Shown here: positions 19,689 through 28,611 of the stretch, one piece after another | How positions within the stretch are numbered: the first letter of the stretch is position 1 | Layout of the letters: each line of letters begins with the position of its first letter | Origin: Kordia antarctica | Lineage (GTDB): Bacteria > Bacteroidota > Bacteroidia > Flavobacteriales > Flavobacteriaceae | Length of the DNA stretch: 64,000 bases | Reading direction: 5' to 3' | Assembly (NCBI RefSeq): GCF_009901525.1 | Contig: NZ_CP019288.1 | Span: forward strand, 992,001 to 1,056,000 | Notes under the pieces: model-generated | Told to the model about the DNA's origin: nothing | What the model saw: only the letters and a program-made list of their open reading frames with translations | The model's database searches: none | Position numbers and translations under genes: made by a program

Positions 19689-19891
19689 TTCTATTGATAC
19701 TAGTTTAGTAATGTAAAAAATATTCTATAATAATTTTCAGAAGTTCCTATATAAAGATCAAATTATTATGAGTAATTAGAAAAATTTGTGAAATGAATCG
19801 AACTCATTGTGATTACTTAAAACACTAATTAAATAATAAAGAATTCTACTTTTTTAATTTAACTAAAACGTGGATACTATTTCATGTAACT

Positions 19892-20404
19892 TTATGCAAC
19901 ACCTTCAAAAGAATAAGAAGGTATTGTAGCTATAATGTTTTGTCGTAACGAATCGATTCTTACAATAATTTTATTATGATTGTCAACTTTTATAATCTCA
20001 CAATTCAGTCCATTTAATGGCCCATAATTGATTTTTTTTATTTCGCCTATTTCGGGAAGCTTTATATTAGTCTCAATGTCGGTGATATTTACATCACCAA
20101 CTAAGAGTTTAATTTGTTCAATTTCTTTTGTTGTTACACGTGCATATTCATTCCTAAAACGAATGAAAGAGCATACACCATTTAAAGACAATGCTTTGTG
20201 ATACTCTAACGAAGAATTTATATTGACAAACACATACGATGGGAACAACGGTTTTATGATAGTTTTCTTTCGGTCACTCCATTGTTTAATGGTTTTTATC
20301 TGTGGCAAAAAAGGATCTAAAGAAATTTCTTTTAAAGATTCATAAACCTTTCTTTCCCAACGAGATCTTACATATAATACGTGCCAACCTATATTAAATT
20401 TCAT
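19892..20404 (-). CDS. UpxY/NusG-like transcription antiterminator
   Basis: 170 aa. The N-terminal NGN domain begins GWHVLYVRSRWERKVYESL, contains PLFPSYVFV, and is followed by a KOW-like region (IKKINYGPLNGLNCEII). Specialised NusG paralogues (RfaH, LoaP, UpxY) ride on RNA polymerase and let it read through terminators in long operons; in Bacteroides, UpxY is the first gene of capsule operons. Here it is the first gene of the about 20-kb sulfate-activation and NRPS operon, separated from DUF2061 by 203 bases. Its position suggests that it licenses transcription of the NRPS genes. Family assignment is firm; the target is inferred. Confidence 0.9.
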   Translation of the reverse strand: MKFNIGWHVLYVRSRWERKVYESLKEISLDPFLPQIKTIKQWSDRKKTIIKPLFPSYVFVNINSSLEYHKALSLNGVCSFIRFRNEYARVTTKEIEQIKLLVGDVNITDIETNIKLPEIGEIKKINYGPLNGLNCEIIKVDNHNKIIVRIDSLRQNIIATIPSYSFEGVA

Positions 20405-20833
20405 AACAATTAATTAATTATTAAGCATGGCTACGCCGCTCTCAGTCACATAAGAAGGATGACTTAGTAATTTTCCAAAAGGAAATAAATGAGTTTAAAA
20501 ACTCATTTGCAAAAACATTTCTACAGGGGGAAATTTCGGAAATATTCACTAACCTTTGCACTGCTAATATCTGCATTATTTCTTTTGAATACAAGTTTAA
20601 ATATTAAAAAATTAAAAACAAAAACCGCACTTTGCACAAAGCAAGATTTTTAATGCAAGATGTACTCTATGGAGTAGCGTATTTTCTTAAAATAATTACC
20701 AAAAAATACACTATTTCTAAATTTTGATAATTTAAATGAAATAATAAGAAAATTTCCGAAACTGAAAACAATTGTCCATCTTTGTTATTGTGATGAAATA
20801 AACTGCACTAAGATATTTTCTAAAAGCAACTGA
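20405..20833. promoter_or_regulatory. Divergent intergenic region and leader of the NRPS operon
   Basis: 429 bases between the antiterminator gene (minus) and the pseudogene (plus), very AT-rich, with no gene seen. On the minus strand there is a short stem CTTTG/CAAAG (20630-20641) followed by a T-rich run (about 20592-20625), which could be a weak terminator in the leader of the operon. A second small palindrome, TACTC-CATA-GAGTA, lies near 20660. I could not place a clear -7 box (TAnnTTTG). Confidence 0.35.
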
Positions 20834-21302
20834 ATGGAAGTAAAAACAAAGAAATACGCTAATTTATTTGAAATATATCACAGAAACGCTCTAAATAATC
20901 CTCAAAGCAATTATATAGAACAAAACAAATCTCATTATACATATGCAGAATGCAATGAGATAATCAATAAAATCGCTTCCTATTTACAAAATAAACACTG
21001 GCGATATATTTGAACATACAGCAAACAAATTTAGTTTTGTATCTAGAAATACTTTTATAAAGTATAAAGGCTATAAAATAAATCCAATAGAGATTGAAAT
21101 ACATTTAATTACTCATAAATCTATTGATGACTGTAGAGTTTTATTAATCAACGGTATATTGACTGCTGAAGTAGTCACCACTAACTTGGGAATTGTTAAA
21201 GAATACTTGAAAGAGCAATTGAGAGGTTTTTTGATTCCTGATAGAGTAGAAATTGTTGAGTCAATAAAACGAACTAAAACAGGTAAAATAATTAGACATT
21301 GA
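20834..21302 (+). pseudogene. Adenylate-forming enzyme (AMP-binding), internally deleted remnant
   Basis: An ATG at 20834 opens 59 codons that resemble the N-terminus of an acyl- or amino-acid-activating enzyme (LFEIYHRNALNNPQ, then SHYTYAECNEIINKIASYL), ending at TGA 21011-21013. Starting just before that stop, another frame encodes the C-terminal subdomain: TGDIFE (A7-like), FIKYKGYKINPIEIEIH (A8-like) and KRTKTGKIIRH (A10-like with the catalytic Lys), stopping at TGA 21300-21302. All central motifs (A3-A6) are missing, so an internal deletion of roughly 1 kb also shifted the frame. The downstream pyruvyl transferase starts 2 bases later, so the two were probably one operon. Confidence 0.85.
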
Positions 21303-21304
21303 TT

Positions 21305-22363
21305 ATGATTAGAATATTAACATTTTTTGATTGCTACAATTATGGTGCTTACTTACAAGCATATGCATTACATAAATTTTTAATAGAAAGAGGATTCGAA
21401 AATGAGTTCATTAATTATAGAACTAAGAAGAGTATCAATAACGAATTCAATGAAGAGCTAAAGCCAGGTGCTAAAAACATTAAATTATATCTTAAAATCT
21501 TGTTTAAGGTTTTAAATTTTAAATTGTATCAGCGAAAGTTAAAAAAAACAAAACCGATTTACGTATCGGCAGATCTTAGGAATATGAAGTTTGACAAAGT
21601 CATTATTGGCAGTGATCAAATTTGGTGTTACACACAAGAATGGGGAGGTATAGATACTACCTATTTCTCTGATAATATAAACGCAGAAACAATCATTGCA
21701 TATGCCGCAAGTTTAGGACCCGATAATTTTAACAAACAGCATCCAAGGTCAATTTTAAGATTAATGAAAAAATTTGATCATGTCGGTGTTAGAGATTACA
21801 ACACGTTAAACTTCGCTAAATTAGCGCGTCCAGACGATAAAAAAGGACCTCATTTAGTTTTAGATCCAACCTTAATATATGATTTCAATAAAGAGATTAA
21901 AATGCCTTCTGTCAAAAACTACATTATATTTTATTCAGATAAGCTTGAACCTTCTCATGATGTCATAGCGAATGTAAAAAAGATTGCGAGAGAAAAAAAT
22001 CTCAAAATAATTTCCTTAGGAAAATCGTATGATTGGTGCGATAAAAACATCATCTCATTGGCTCCTTTTTTGTGGATGGGCTATATGAAAAATGCTGACA
22101 TGGTGATTACATGTATGTTTCATGGGTTACTTTTCTCTGTGAAATTTCAAACAGAATTTATGATGTTCTTAAATGAACATAGAAAAAACAAATGTTTAGA
22201 TTTCTTGAAAAGAATTGATCTTGAAAATAGAGTTATTAATCAGCCTGAAGATGTAGTCGATTTGTTTAACACCAAGATAAATTACAAAAAAGTTGATTCA
22301 TTTTTACAAACTGAAATAAAGCATTCTAAAGAATTTTTAATAAGCGCTTTAACAGGTAACTAA
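21305..22363 (+). CDS. Polysaccharide pyruvyl transferase family protein
   Basis: 352 aa from ATG 21305; a TTG at 21299 would add two residues, but the ATG is more natural. Family signs include the N-terminal FFDCYNYGAYLQAYAL, VIIGSDQIWC, VGVRDYNTL and the late VITCMFHGLLFSVKF. Members transfer pyruvate from PEP as a ketal onto exported glycans, or act as related glycan-modifying enzymes in GT-B-like folds. It sits right behind the AMP-ligase remnant and converges with a glycosyltransferase gene, which fits a surface glycan island. The precise acceptor cannot be told. Confidence 0.85.
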   Translation: MIRILTFFDCYNYGAYLQAYALHKFLIERGFENEFINYRTKKSINNEFNEELKPGAKNIKLYLKILFKVLNFKLYQRKLKKTKPIYVSADLRNMKFDKVIIGSDQIWCYTQEWGGIDTTYFSDNINAETIIAYAASLGPDNFNKQHPRSILRLMKKFDHVGVRDYNTLNFAKLARPDDKKGPHLVLDPTLIYDFNKEIKMPSVKNYIIFYSDKLEPSHDVIANVKKIAREKNLKIISLGKSYDWCDKNIISLAPFLWMGYMKNADMVITCMFHGLLFSVKFQTEFMMFLNEHRKNKCLDFLKRIDLENRVINQPEDVVDLFNTKINYKKVDSFLQTEIKHSKEFLISALTGN

Positions 22364-22414
22364 CACAACTGTAATCATGTTAAGCTCTTAAAGCCAATTG
22401 TCATTCGGACAGCT

Positions 22415-23503
22415 TCATTTTTTGAGATCAGCTATTATTTTTGAAGTAAGTTCAGGCAGCTTAATTTTTATTCGTTCAATATTCTCATGAAACTCCAAAA
22501 GCATCTCAATTGAAAATTTTTCGTGTTGCCATGCAGTAAATGAAGCACCAATTTTAAGACGTTCAATTAAGATTTGATTTCCTTTTTCATTTTCTCCCAT
22601 TGGATCAAGGTAAATTAATGGCGTTCCTGTAATAATTGAATCCACTATCGTCATTCCTCCCGGTTTGGAAATAATTGCTTTGCTATCAACAATTAAATCT
22701 AACGCACTATGATAATCGTTATTATTAGAATACAATATAGTATCCGTTGAAATAATTTCACCTAGTCTTGGGAAATGAGAAACACCAAAACCATTGTTTA
22801 TAGGATCCCAGTTTGGATCATTCATATAAAAAGTAGTATTCTTTTTTTGAGAAACATACTTAGAGAAATCTTTTACTAAGATTCTTTTAATAAGATTTTC
22901 TGGCAATTGTTGCGTTGTTTCCAAAAAGTTCCCAAGTCCCCATCCGCCTCCGTGAATCACAACTGATTGTTTTCTTTCGCCAAAAGGAATATAATGTAGC
23001 GTTGGTATCGATAGTTTATAATTTATTTTCCCTTCGTTAAGATCCAAAAAAGAATACGTTTCCTGAATGGCAACCTCATCATTCATTCTCCATGTCACAG
23101 CATCACCAGCATCTAGTCTACATAATTTTACAGAAAGTTGTGGATTAGATTTGGAATATAAAGACAACAGGTCTAACCAAAGTCCAGAAAAACACAAGAA
23201 TTCAGAAACCTTTGCTGCTTCCCATCTTTTGAACAATATTTCGACCTTATCAGGATCAAACATATCAGATGAATCAACAGACAATTTAGTAGCGAGTTTG
23301 GCAAGCTTATAGTTTTTACTGAAAGCAATTTTTGATGCTTCAAAAGTCTTTCTCTTTGCGTCGGTGAAGAGATGCTCAATAAGCAATACTTCGCTGTCAA
23401 ATCCGACTGTTTTCAAACTATTAGCTGTAATACGAGCTGGAAAATAAACTCCAAATCCGAAAAGAGATGTTAATACCTTTGGTGCAGCTATTTTTTTAGA
23501 CAT
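22415..23503 (-). CDS. Glycosyltransferase, GT1/GT28-like (MurG-like C-terminus)
   Basis: 362 aa. The C-terminal half carries the nucleotide-sugar site pattern SKPGGMTIVDSIITGTPLIY followed by ENEKGNQILIERL, as in GT-B enzymes of the MurG/UDP-glycosyltransferase type. VIHGGGWGLGNF lies in the interdomain region. The N-terminus has the glycine-rich FGFGVYFPAR expected of the acceptor domain. It lies 64 bases downstream of an acyl carrier protein gene in the same direction, so the acceptor may be an ACP-derived lipid or metabolite. Substrate unknown. Confidence 0.75.
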   Translation of the reverse strand: MSKKIAAPKVLTSLFGFGVYFPARITANSLKTVGFDSEVLLIEHLFTDAKRKTFEASKIAFSKNYKLAKLATKLSVDSSDMFDPDKVEILFKRWEAAKVSEFLCFSGLWLDLLSLYSKSNPQLSVKLCRLDAGDAVTWRMNDEVAIQETYSFLDLNEGKINYKLSIPTLHYIPFGERKQSVVIHGGGWGLGNFLETTQQLPENLIKRILVKDFSKYVSQKKNTTFYMNDPNWDPINNGFGVSHFPRLGEIISTDTILYSNNNDYHSALDLIVDSKAIISKPGGMTIVDSIITGTPLIYLDPMGENEKGNQILIERLKIGASFTAWQHEKFSIEMLLEFHENIERIKIKLPELTSKIIADLKK

Positions 23504-23567
23504 TACTTTAATTATAATCCATTTTTATACTGAAAAGCTTTTCTCATTCTGTTGCAATCAATTTATA

Positions 23568-23834
23568 TTATTTTTCCGCTATGCATTCACTGATAAACTT
23601 CTCTAAATACATATACTTCTTAAAATATCTTAGATCCAAATTCCCCACATCAATTTCAATATCAAACTCATTTTCTACTTCTAAAATAAATTCTAGAAAC
23701 TGTAATGAATTCAATCCAATTTCATTAATCAAATCAACTTCATTAGTTAATTCATTTGGCTGTACATTTCTTGATAAAACTTCAGTCAATACTTTCGCTA
23801 TTTTTTCTTTTAAAAGATTCTGATTATTATTCAT
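23568..23834 (-). CDS. Acyl carrier protein
   Basis: 88 aa with the phosphopantetheine site IGLNSLQFLEF (Ser43) in a typical four-helix ACP length. The motif has LNSLQ in place of DSLD of fatty-acid AcpP, so this is a specialised carrier. It probably forms a two-gene unit with the glycosyltransferase downstream. A KAS III-like gene (25200-26132) and the adenylating-enzyme remnant nearby suggest that an acyl group was once loaded and elongated or transferred on this carrier. Confidence 0.88.
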   Translation of the reverse strand: MNNNQNLLKEKIAKVLTEVLSRNVQPNELTNEVDLINEIGLNSLQFLEFILEVENEFDIEIDVGNLDLRYFKKYMYLEKFISECIAEK

Positions 23835-23908
23835 TTTGCACTATATTTAAATTCTGAAGTCCTAAAATAGGGCATTTTAATATACTATTATCATTTTATA
23901 TATAAATT

Positions 23909-25159
23909 ATGAAATATTTTAAAGTTTTAATAATTATAAGTTTACTCATAATTATTTCTTTATTTCTTTTTACAAATCTAAAGACCGCTACTGATGAAAA
24001 CACTGATCAAAATGAAATTGTAATAGCTGATCAAAATACGATTTTAACAGGTGCAGATCAAGTACATGAATACTTACCGTATCTAAAAGACAAAAGAGTT
24101 GGACTTTTAGTGAATACCTCTTCAATAATTGAGAATACTTCACTTGTAGATAGTCTTCTCTCTCACAAAGTCAAGATAAAATACATTTTTGGTCCCGAAC
24201 ATGGTTTTCGATCAAATGCGGGCAATGGAGTTTCAATAAAAGATGAAGTTGATCCTACCACAGGAATTCCTATCGTATCTTTATATGGAGGAACAAGAAA
24301 ACCGACAAAAGACCAAATGGATGCATTGGATGTGATCGTATTTGATATACAAGATGTAGGATGTAGATTTTTCACTTATATAAACAAGCTTTATGATATT
24401 ATGGAAGCTTGCGCAGAAAATAATAAAGAGTTGATCATCTTAGATCGTCCAAATCCGAATGGTTACGTAGACGGACCTGTTTTAGATATGAAACTTAAGT
24501 CAGGAATAGGAAAATTTCCAGTACCAATAACTCATGGAATGACAATGGCAGAATTTGCACAAATGATCAATGGAGAAGGTTGGTTACCAAATAAAGCTAC
24601 ATGTAAGCTACGCATAATAGCTCTTAAAAATTATACACATTCAACGTATTATGAATTACCGGTAAGTCCGTCACCCAATCTCAACACGCAAGCATCTATA
24701 ATGCTCTACCCATCACTATGTTTATTTGAAGGAACAATAATTAGCCAAGGAAGAGGAACTTATATGCCATTTACGGTATTAGGGAATCCTAAATTAAAAG
24801 ATCAATATCCATTCTCATTTACTCCAAAAAGCATATCTGGTATGAGTATGAGCCCTTTACATATGGATAAAACCTGCTACGGAATAGACTTAAGAAAGTA
24901 TGATGTTGAACAGCTACTTAAAACAAAGAAAATCAACCTGAAATGGTTATTAGAGTTCTACCAGAACTATCCAGATAAAGAAAGGTTTTTTGATAAATCT
25001 CAGAGTTCACAAATTGGAGATTTCGATAAATTAGCTGGCACCGTTAATCTAAAAATGCAGATCATAGCTGGAATATCTGAGGAAGAAATAAGAGCAAGTT
25101 GGGAACCAAAGTTGTCGAAATACAAGAATATGAGAGAAAAATATGTAATTTATGAATAG
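23909..25159 (+). CDS. DUF1343 / NamZ-like exo-beta-N-acetylmuramidase family protein
   Basis: 416 aa. The N-terminal membrane anchor or signal (VLIIISLLIIISLFLF, residues 6-21) places it outside the cytoplasmic membrane. The family core includes VGLLVNTSSI, FGPEHGFRSNAG (with the Glu that in NamZ is part of the active site), DIQDVGCRFFTYI, LDRPNPNG, PITHGMTMAEFA, SPSPNL and EGTIISQGRGT. NamZ cleaves N-acetylmuramic acid from peptidoglycan ends. It is divergent from the ACP gene and followed 40 bases later by the KAS III-like gene. Cell-wall recycling is the family role; a link to the island is not shown. Confidence 0.88.
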   Translation: MKYFKVLIIISLLIIISLFLFTNLKTATDENTDQNEIVIADQNTILTGADQVHEYLPYLKDKRVGLLVNTSSIIENTSLVDSLLSHKVKIKYIFGPEHGFRSNAGNGVSIKDEVDPTTGIPIVSLYGGTRKPTKDQMDALDVIVFDIQDVGCRFFTYINKLYDIMEACAENNKELIILDRPNPNGYVDGPVLDMKLKSGIGKFPVPITHGMTMAEFAQMINGEGWLPNKATCKLRIIALKNYTHSTYYELPVSPSPNLNTQASIMLYPSLCLFEGTIISQGRGTYMPFTVLGNPKLKDQYPFSFTPKSISGMSMSPLHMDKTCYGIDLRKYDVEQLLKTKKINLKWLLEFYQNYPDKERFFDKSQSSQIGDFDKLAGTVNLKMQIIAGISEEEIRASWEPKLSKYKNMREKYVIYE

Positions 25160-25199
25160 GTTTCAATTTCATAATTAATAGATTAAAAAAACAAATGAA

Positions 25200-26132
25200 A
25201 TGAAGAAAATCGCTTCTCTTTCTGCAATTGAATATGATTTAGGGAAAAGTCAACCCATTGATACATTAGATTTTTTAAAAAATGATCAGGATAAATTAAA
25301 TATCTATAAAAAAGCGGGTTCAAATTACTTTGCAGCATCTGAAATATCAAATATTGACCTTTGCTTTAATGCAATCGAAAAAACGCTAAACGCCACTTCT
25401 GTCAAAAAAGATGCAATTGATGTAGTTTTATATGTTTCTGAAAATGCTACACGAGGTTACAGTATTAATATCATTGATGTAAATAAACTTCTGTTGAAAG
25501 CTGGTTTAAACAAAGCATTACCAATCGGCATTTCTCTTTCTGATTGTGCTAATATAATCACTGGCTTACAAGTAGGCGTAAGCATGATTGCCTCAGGAAT
25601 GGCGAACAATGTCCTTTTAGTTTGTTCTGATATGATAACTGGAGAAGACGAAAAGCGAAAAGTGGAGCGCGATACATCAATTTTCAGCGATGGAGCAGTA
25701 AGTTGTATTCTAAGTAAGCCAGGGAATGGTGACTTTGATATTTGCAGTTTGATCAATGAAAATTTACCATCTTTATGGGCGATGAATTCAGAAGCTCACA
25801 AACATGAATATTCAATGGAAAAGTTTAAAACCATTCATCGTATCAGTCGGGCTATTCTTAAAGAGAATATGTTAACCACTGCAAATATCAAAAAAGTATT
25901 TACTAGTAATTATTCTCTACCTACTAATAAATTGTTTGTTAAAATGACTGGTTGTAAGGCAGACAAAGGATTTTACGATAATATTGGAAGGTTTGGTCAT
26001 ACACTAGCCGGAGATATACTTATAAACCTTAAAAACTTCTATGAAGATAACACCATAAATTCTGGTGATGCTTTTCTCTCGCTCGTAGATTCACATTCAA
26101 CTTGTGGAGCTATCGTATTTTGTAAGAATTAG
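25200..26132 (+). CDS. 3-oxoacyl-ACP synthase III-like protein, diverged
   Basis: 310 aa with a KAS III-type fold signature: SLSDCANIITGL carries the probable nucleophile Cys116, IFSDGAVSCIL is the conserved FGDGA-like turn, and NIGRFGHTLAGDILINL aligns with the Asn-containing NxGNTSSASI segment. In the place where FabH has PHQAN with the catalytic His, this protein reads FTSNYS, so the usual Cys-His-Asn triad looks incomplete. That suggests an acyltransferase or other off-path member rather than a decarboxylating condensing enzyme. Likely co-transcribed with the DUF1343 gene. Confidence 0.75.
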   Translation: MKKIASLSAIEYDLGKSQPIDTLDFLKNDQDKLNIYKKAGSNYFAASEISNIDLCFNAIEKTLNATSVKKDAIDVVLYVSENATRGYSINIIDVNKLLLKAGLNKALPIGISLSDCANIITGLQVGVSMIASGMANNVLLVCSDMITGEDEKRKVERDTSIFSDGAVSCILSKPGNGDFDICSLINENLPSLWAMNSEAHKHEYSMEKFKTIHRISRAILKENMLTTANIKKVFTSNYSLPTNKLFVKMTGCKADKGFYDNIGRFGHTLAGDILINLKNFYEDNTINSGDAFLSLVDSHSTCGAIVFCKN

Positions 26133-26237
26133 GTTTTCTCATTTAACGTTTTGATTTAATAGTAAAAATCAACTAACAAAACCTTTGTAAATAAATTATA
26201 ATTAAAATCAAACTCATGGTCTCAGGCTATTCAATAA

Positions 26238-26308
26238 AGTGGATTTGCAACAAAATTTTGGACAAAAGTTAAGAGACTTATGCTGCAGCTTTTTTTTACA
26301 AATCCACT
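26238..26308. terminator. Inverted repeat between convergent genes
   Basis: AGTGGATTTG (26238-26247) and CAAATCCACT (26299-26308) are perfect 10-base arms 51 bases apart; the loop contains the palindrome GCTGCAGC and a run of eight T. It lies between the convergent KAS III-like and ComM genes. It may act as a bidirectional transcription stop, or be the remnant of a small transposable element. The long loop makes the terminator reading uncertain. Confidence 0.4.
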
Positions 26309-26330
26309 CGATTTATAATCACAAAATATC

Positions 26331-27869
26331 TCATCCCAACCAACCTTCTCTATCCAAACTTCTGTATTGAATAGCTTCTGCAATATGATCTGGTAAAATA
26401 TTTGGCTCATTTCCTAAATCAGCAATGGTTCGTGCAACTTTTAAAATTCGGTCATACGCTCTTGCAGATAAACCTAAACGCTCCATGGCATTTTTGAGAA
26501 GGTTTAGCGCTTCTTTATCAAGTTTGCAATGCTTACGGATTTGCTTCGTATTCATTTGCGCATTGCTATGTAATATTTCAGAATCCTTAAACCGTTCAAT
26601 TTGAACTTCACGCGCTTTGATAACACGTTTTCGAATGGTTTCACTAGTTTCACCTTTTCGTTCTTCCGAAAGTTTTTCAAAAGGAACTGGTGTGACTTCA
26701 ATATGAATATCAATTCGATCTAATAAAGGTCCTGAAATTTTTCCCATGTAGCGATGCATTTCCATTGCCGAAGCGCCCATAGGCGAGTTTGGATCGTTGA
26801 AAAAACCGCTTGGACTCGGATTCATACTTGCCACCAACATGAAACTACTTGGATAGGTGATGGTAAATCGCGCCCTGGAAATCGTTACTTCTCTGTCTTC
26901 CAACGGTTGTCGCATAACTTCTAAGACACTTCGTTTGAATTCAGGTAATTCATCTAAGAATAATACACCGTTATGCGCTAAAGAGATTTCTCCAGGTTGC
27001 GGATAACTTCCGCCGCCAACTAAAGCAACGTCTGAAATTGTATGATGTGGATTTCGAAAAGGTCGCTCAGAAATAAGTCCTGATTTGTGTTTTGTATTCC
27101 CAACTACAGAATGAATTTTAGTTGTTTCTAAGGCTTCTTGAAGTGTTAATGGCGGTAAAATTGACGGCAATCGTTTTGCCAACATCGTTTTTCCTGAACC
27201 TGGAGGACCAATGAGAATGACGTTGTGTCCGCCAGCCGCGGCAATTTCCATACAACGTTTGATACTTTCTTGCCCTTTTACATCGGAGAAATCAAATTCT
27301 GGAAACGCAAGATTGTTTAAGAATTCTGCGCGCGTGTCTATTATTGTTTGCTCTAACGGTTCGCCTTTGTCAAAGAAATTTATGACTTGTTTGATGTTTT
27401 CTACACCATAGACTTCCAAGTTATTGACAACTGCGGCTTCTTTGGCGTTTTGTTTTGGTAAGATGAATCCTTTGAAACCTTCTTCTCTTGCTTTGATGGC
27501 AATTGGTAATACGCCACGAATTGGTTGCAAACTTCCGTCTAAGGATAATTCGCCCATAATGACATATTTTTCAAGGTTTTCAGATTTTATTTGGTCGGAA
27601 GCGGCTAAGATTCCTATTGCTAATGTTAAATCGTACGAACTTCCTTCTTTGCGCAAATCTGCTGGCGCCATGTTAATGGTTAGTTTCTTCCCCGGAATTT
27701 TGTACTCATTGTTTTGCAACGCTGCCGCAATGCGATAGTTGCTTTCTTTAATTGCATTATCGGGCAAACCGACTAAGTGATATCCAATTCCTTTTGCAAT
27801 ATTTACTTCTACAGTAATTGTTGTGGCTTCAATACCAAATACGGCACTTCCATATACTTTTTTGAGCAT
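26331..27869 (-). CDS. comM: ComM/YifB family magnesium chelatase-like AAA+ ATPase
   Basis: 512 aa, normal for the family. The N-terminal ChlI-like domain begins [12 protein letters not shown]; Walker A is [14 protein letters not shown] near residue 215; [33 protein letters not shown] (Walker B) and [18 protein letters not shown] at the C-terminus are characteristic. ComM is a hexameric helicase that extends branch migration in natural transformation. It is 100 bases downstream of the response regulator gene in the same direction but is a housekeeping type gene and may have its own promoter. Confidence 0.95.
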   Translation of the reverse strand: MLKKVYGSAVFGIEATTITVEVNIAKGIGYHLVGLPDNAIKESNYRIAAALQNNEYKIPGKKLTINMAPADLRKEGSSYDLTLAIGILAASDQIKSENLEKYVIMGELSLDGSLQPIRGVLPIAIKAREEGFKGFILPKQNAKEAAVVNNLEVYGVENIKQVINFFDKGEPLEQTIIDTRAEFLNNLAFPEFDFSDVKGQESIKRCMEIAAAGGHNVILIGPPGSGKTMLAKRLPSILPPLTLQEALETTKIHSVVGNTKHKSGLISERPFRNPHHTISDVALVGGGSYPQPGEISLAHNGVLFLDELPEFKRSVLEVMRQPLEDREVTISRARFTITYPSSFMLVASMNPSPSGFFNDPNSPMGASAMEMHRYMGKISGPLLDRIDIHIEVTPVPFEKLSEERKGETSETIRKRVIKAREVQIERFKDSEILHSNAQMNTKQIRKHCKLDKEALNLLKNAMERLGLSARAYDRILKVARTIADLGNEPNILPDHIAEAIQYRSLDREGWLG

Positions 27870-27969
27870 TTTTAGCGTAGTTTTTCATAAATCTATGCTT
27901 TTATAAAGTGGTTTCCTAGTTGGTTTTTGTAAGCGTTGCTTTTTGTTTGTGAGCGTTGGGTTTTTTAGA

Positions 27970-28608
27970 CTAAATCTCCACAAAACCATTCAAAAACGCA
28001 TAATTCACTAACTCCGAAACGGAATGAATGTTGAGTTTGCTGTATAGATTTTTTTTGTGCGATTGTACCGTATTTACAGAAATGAACAACAATGCTGCGA
28101 TTTCTTTGGTCTTTTTGTTTTGTGCGATGAGTTTTAGAACGTCTATTTCACGTGGCGTGAGTTTAACGTTTTTAGATTTTTCTGTTGTTGGAACGTCTGT
28201 TAAATCATCAAGTAAAATGGTGGTTAATCTTGAATCTACAAAAGATTCGCCTTTGCCAACTTTGTGAATGGCTTCAATGAGCATTTCTTTGCTTGTATTT
28301 TTTAAAATGTAGCCTTTTGCGCCTTTGCTCATTGCTTTTTTGATGTATTCAATTTGGTTGTGCATCGTGAGCATTAATACGTGTACGACAAGTTCTTTTG
28401 CTTTTAGCGCATCTAACACTTCTAATCCATCCATTTCTGGCATGGAAATGTCTAGAATTAAGACATCTACCGATTGTGCTTGTAGAAATTGAAGCGCTTC
28501 TTTTCCTGAAGTTACAATGTGTATTTCAAATGTTTCCGAACTGTTTTGAAGCATTAATTCAATACCTTCAGAAACAAGACTGTGATCGTCGCAAATTAGT
28601 AATTTCAT
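27970..28608 (-). CDS. NarL/LuxR-type response regulator
   Basis: 212 aa. Receiver domain with acidic pair Asp7-Asp8 (CDDHSL), phospho-acceptor Asp53 in LILDISMPEMDG and Lys in GYILKNTS. The C-terminal LuxR-type helix-turn-helix reads LTPREIDVLKLIAQNKKTKE and FISVNTVQSHKKNLYSKLNI. It starts three bases after the histidine kinase stop, so the pair is co-translated. It should be phosphorylated by that kinase and bind DNA as a dimer. Targets unknown. Confidence 0.96.
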   Translation of the reverse strand: MKLLICDDHSLVSEGIELMLQNSSETFEIHIVTSGKEALQFLQAQSVDVLILDISMPEMDGLEVLDALKAKELVVHVLMLTMHNQIEYIKKAMSKGAKGYILKNTSKEMLIEAIHKVGKGESFVDSRLTTILLDDLTDVPTTEKSKNVKLTPREIDVLKLIAQNKKTKEIAALLFISVNTVQSHKKNLYSKLNIHSVSELVNYAFLNGFVEI

Positions 28609-28611
28609 AGT

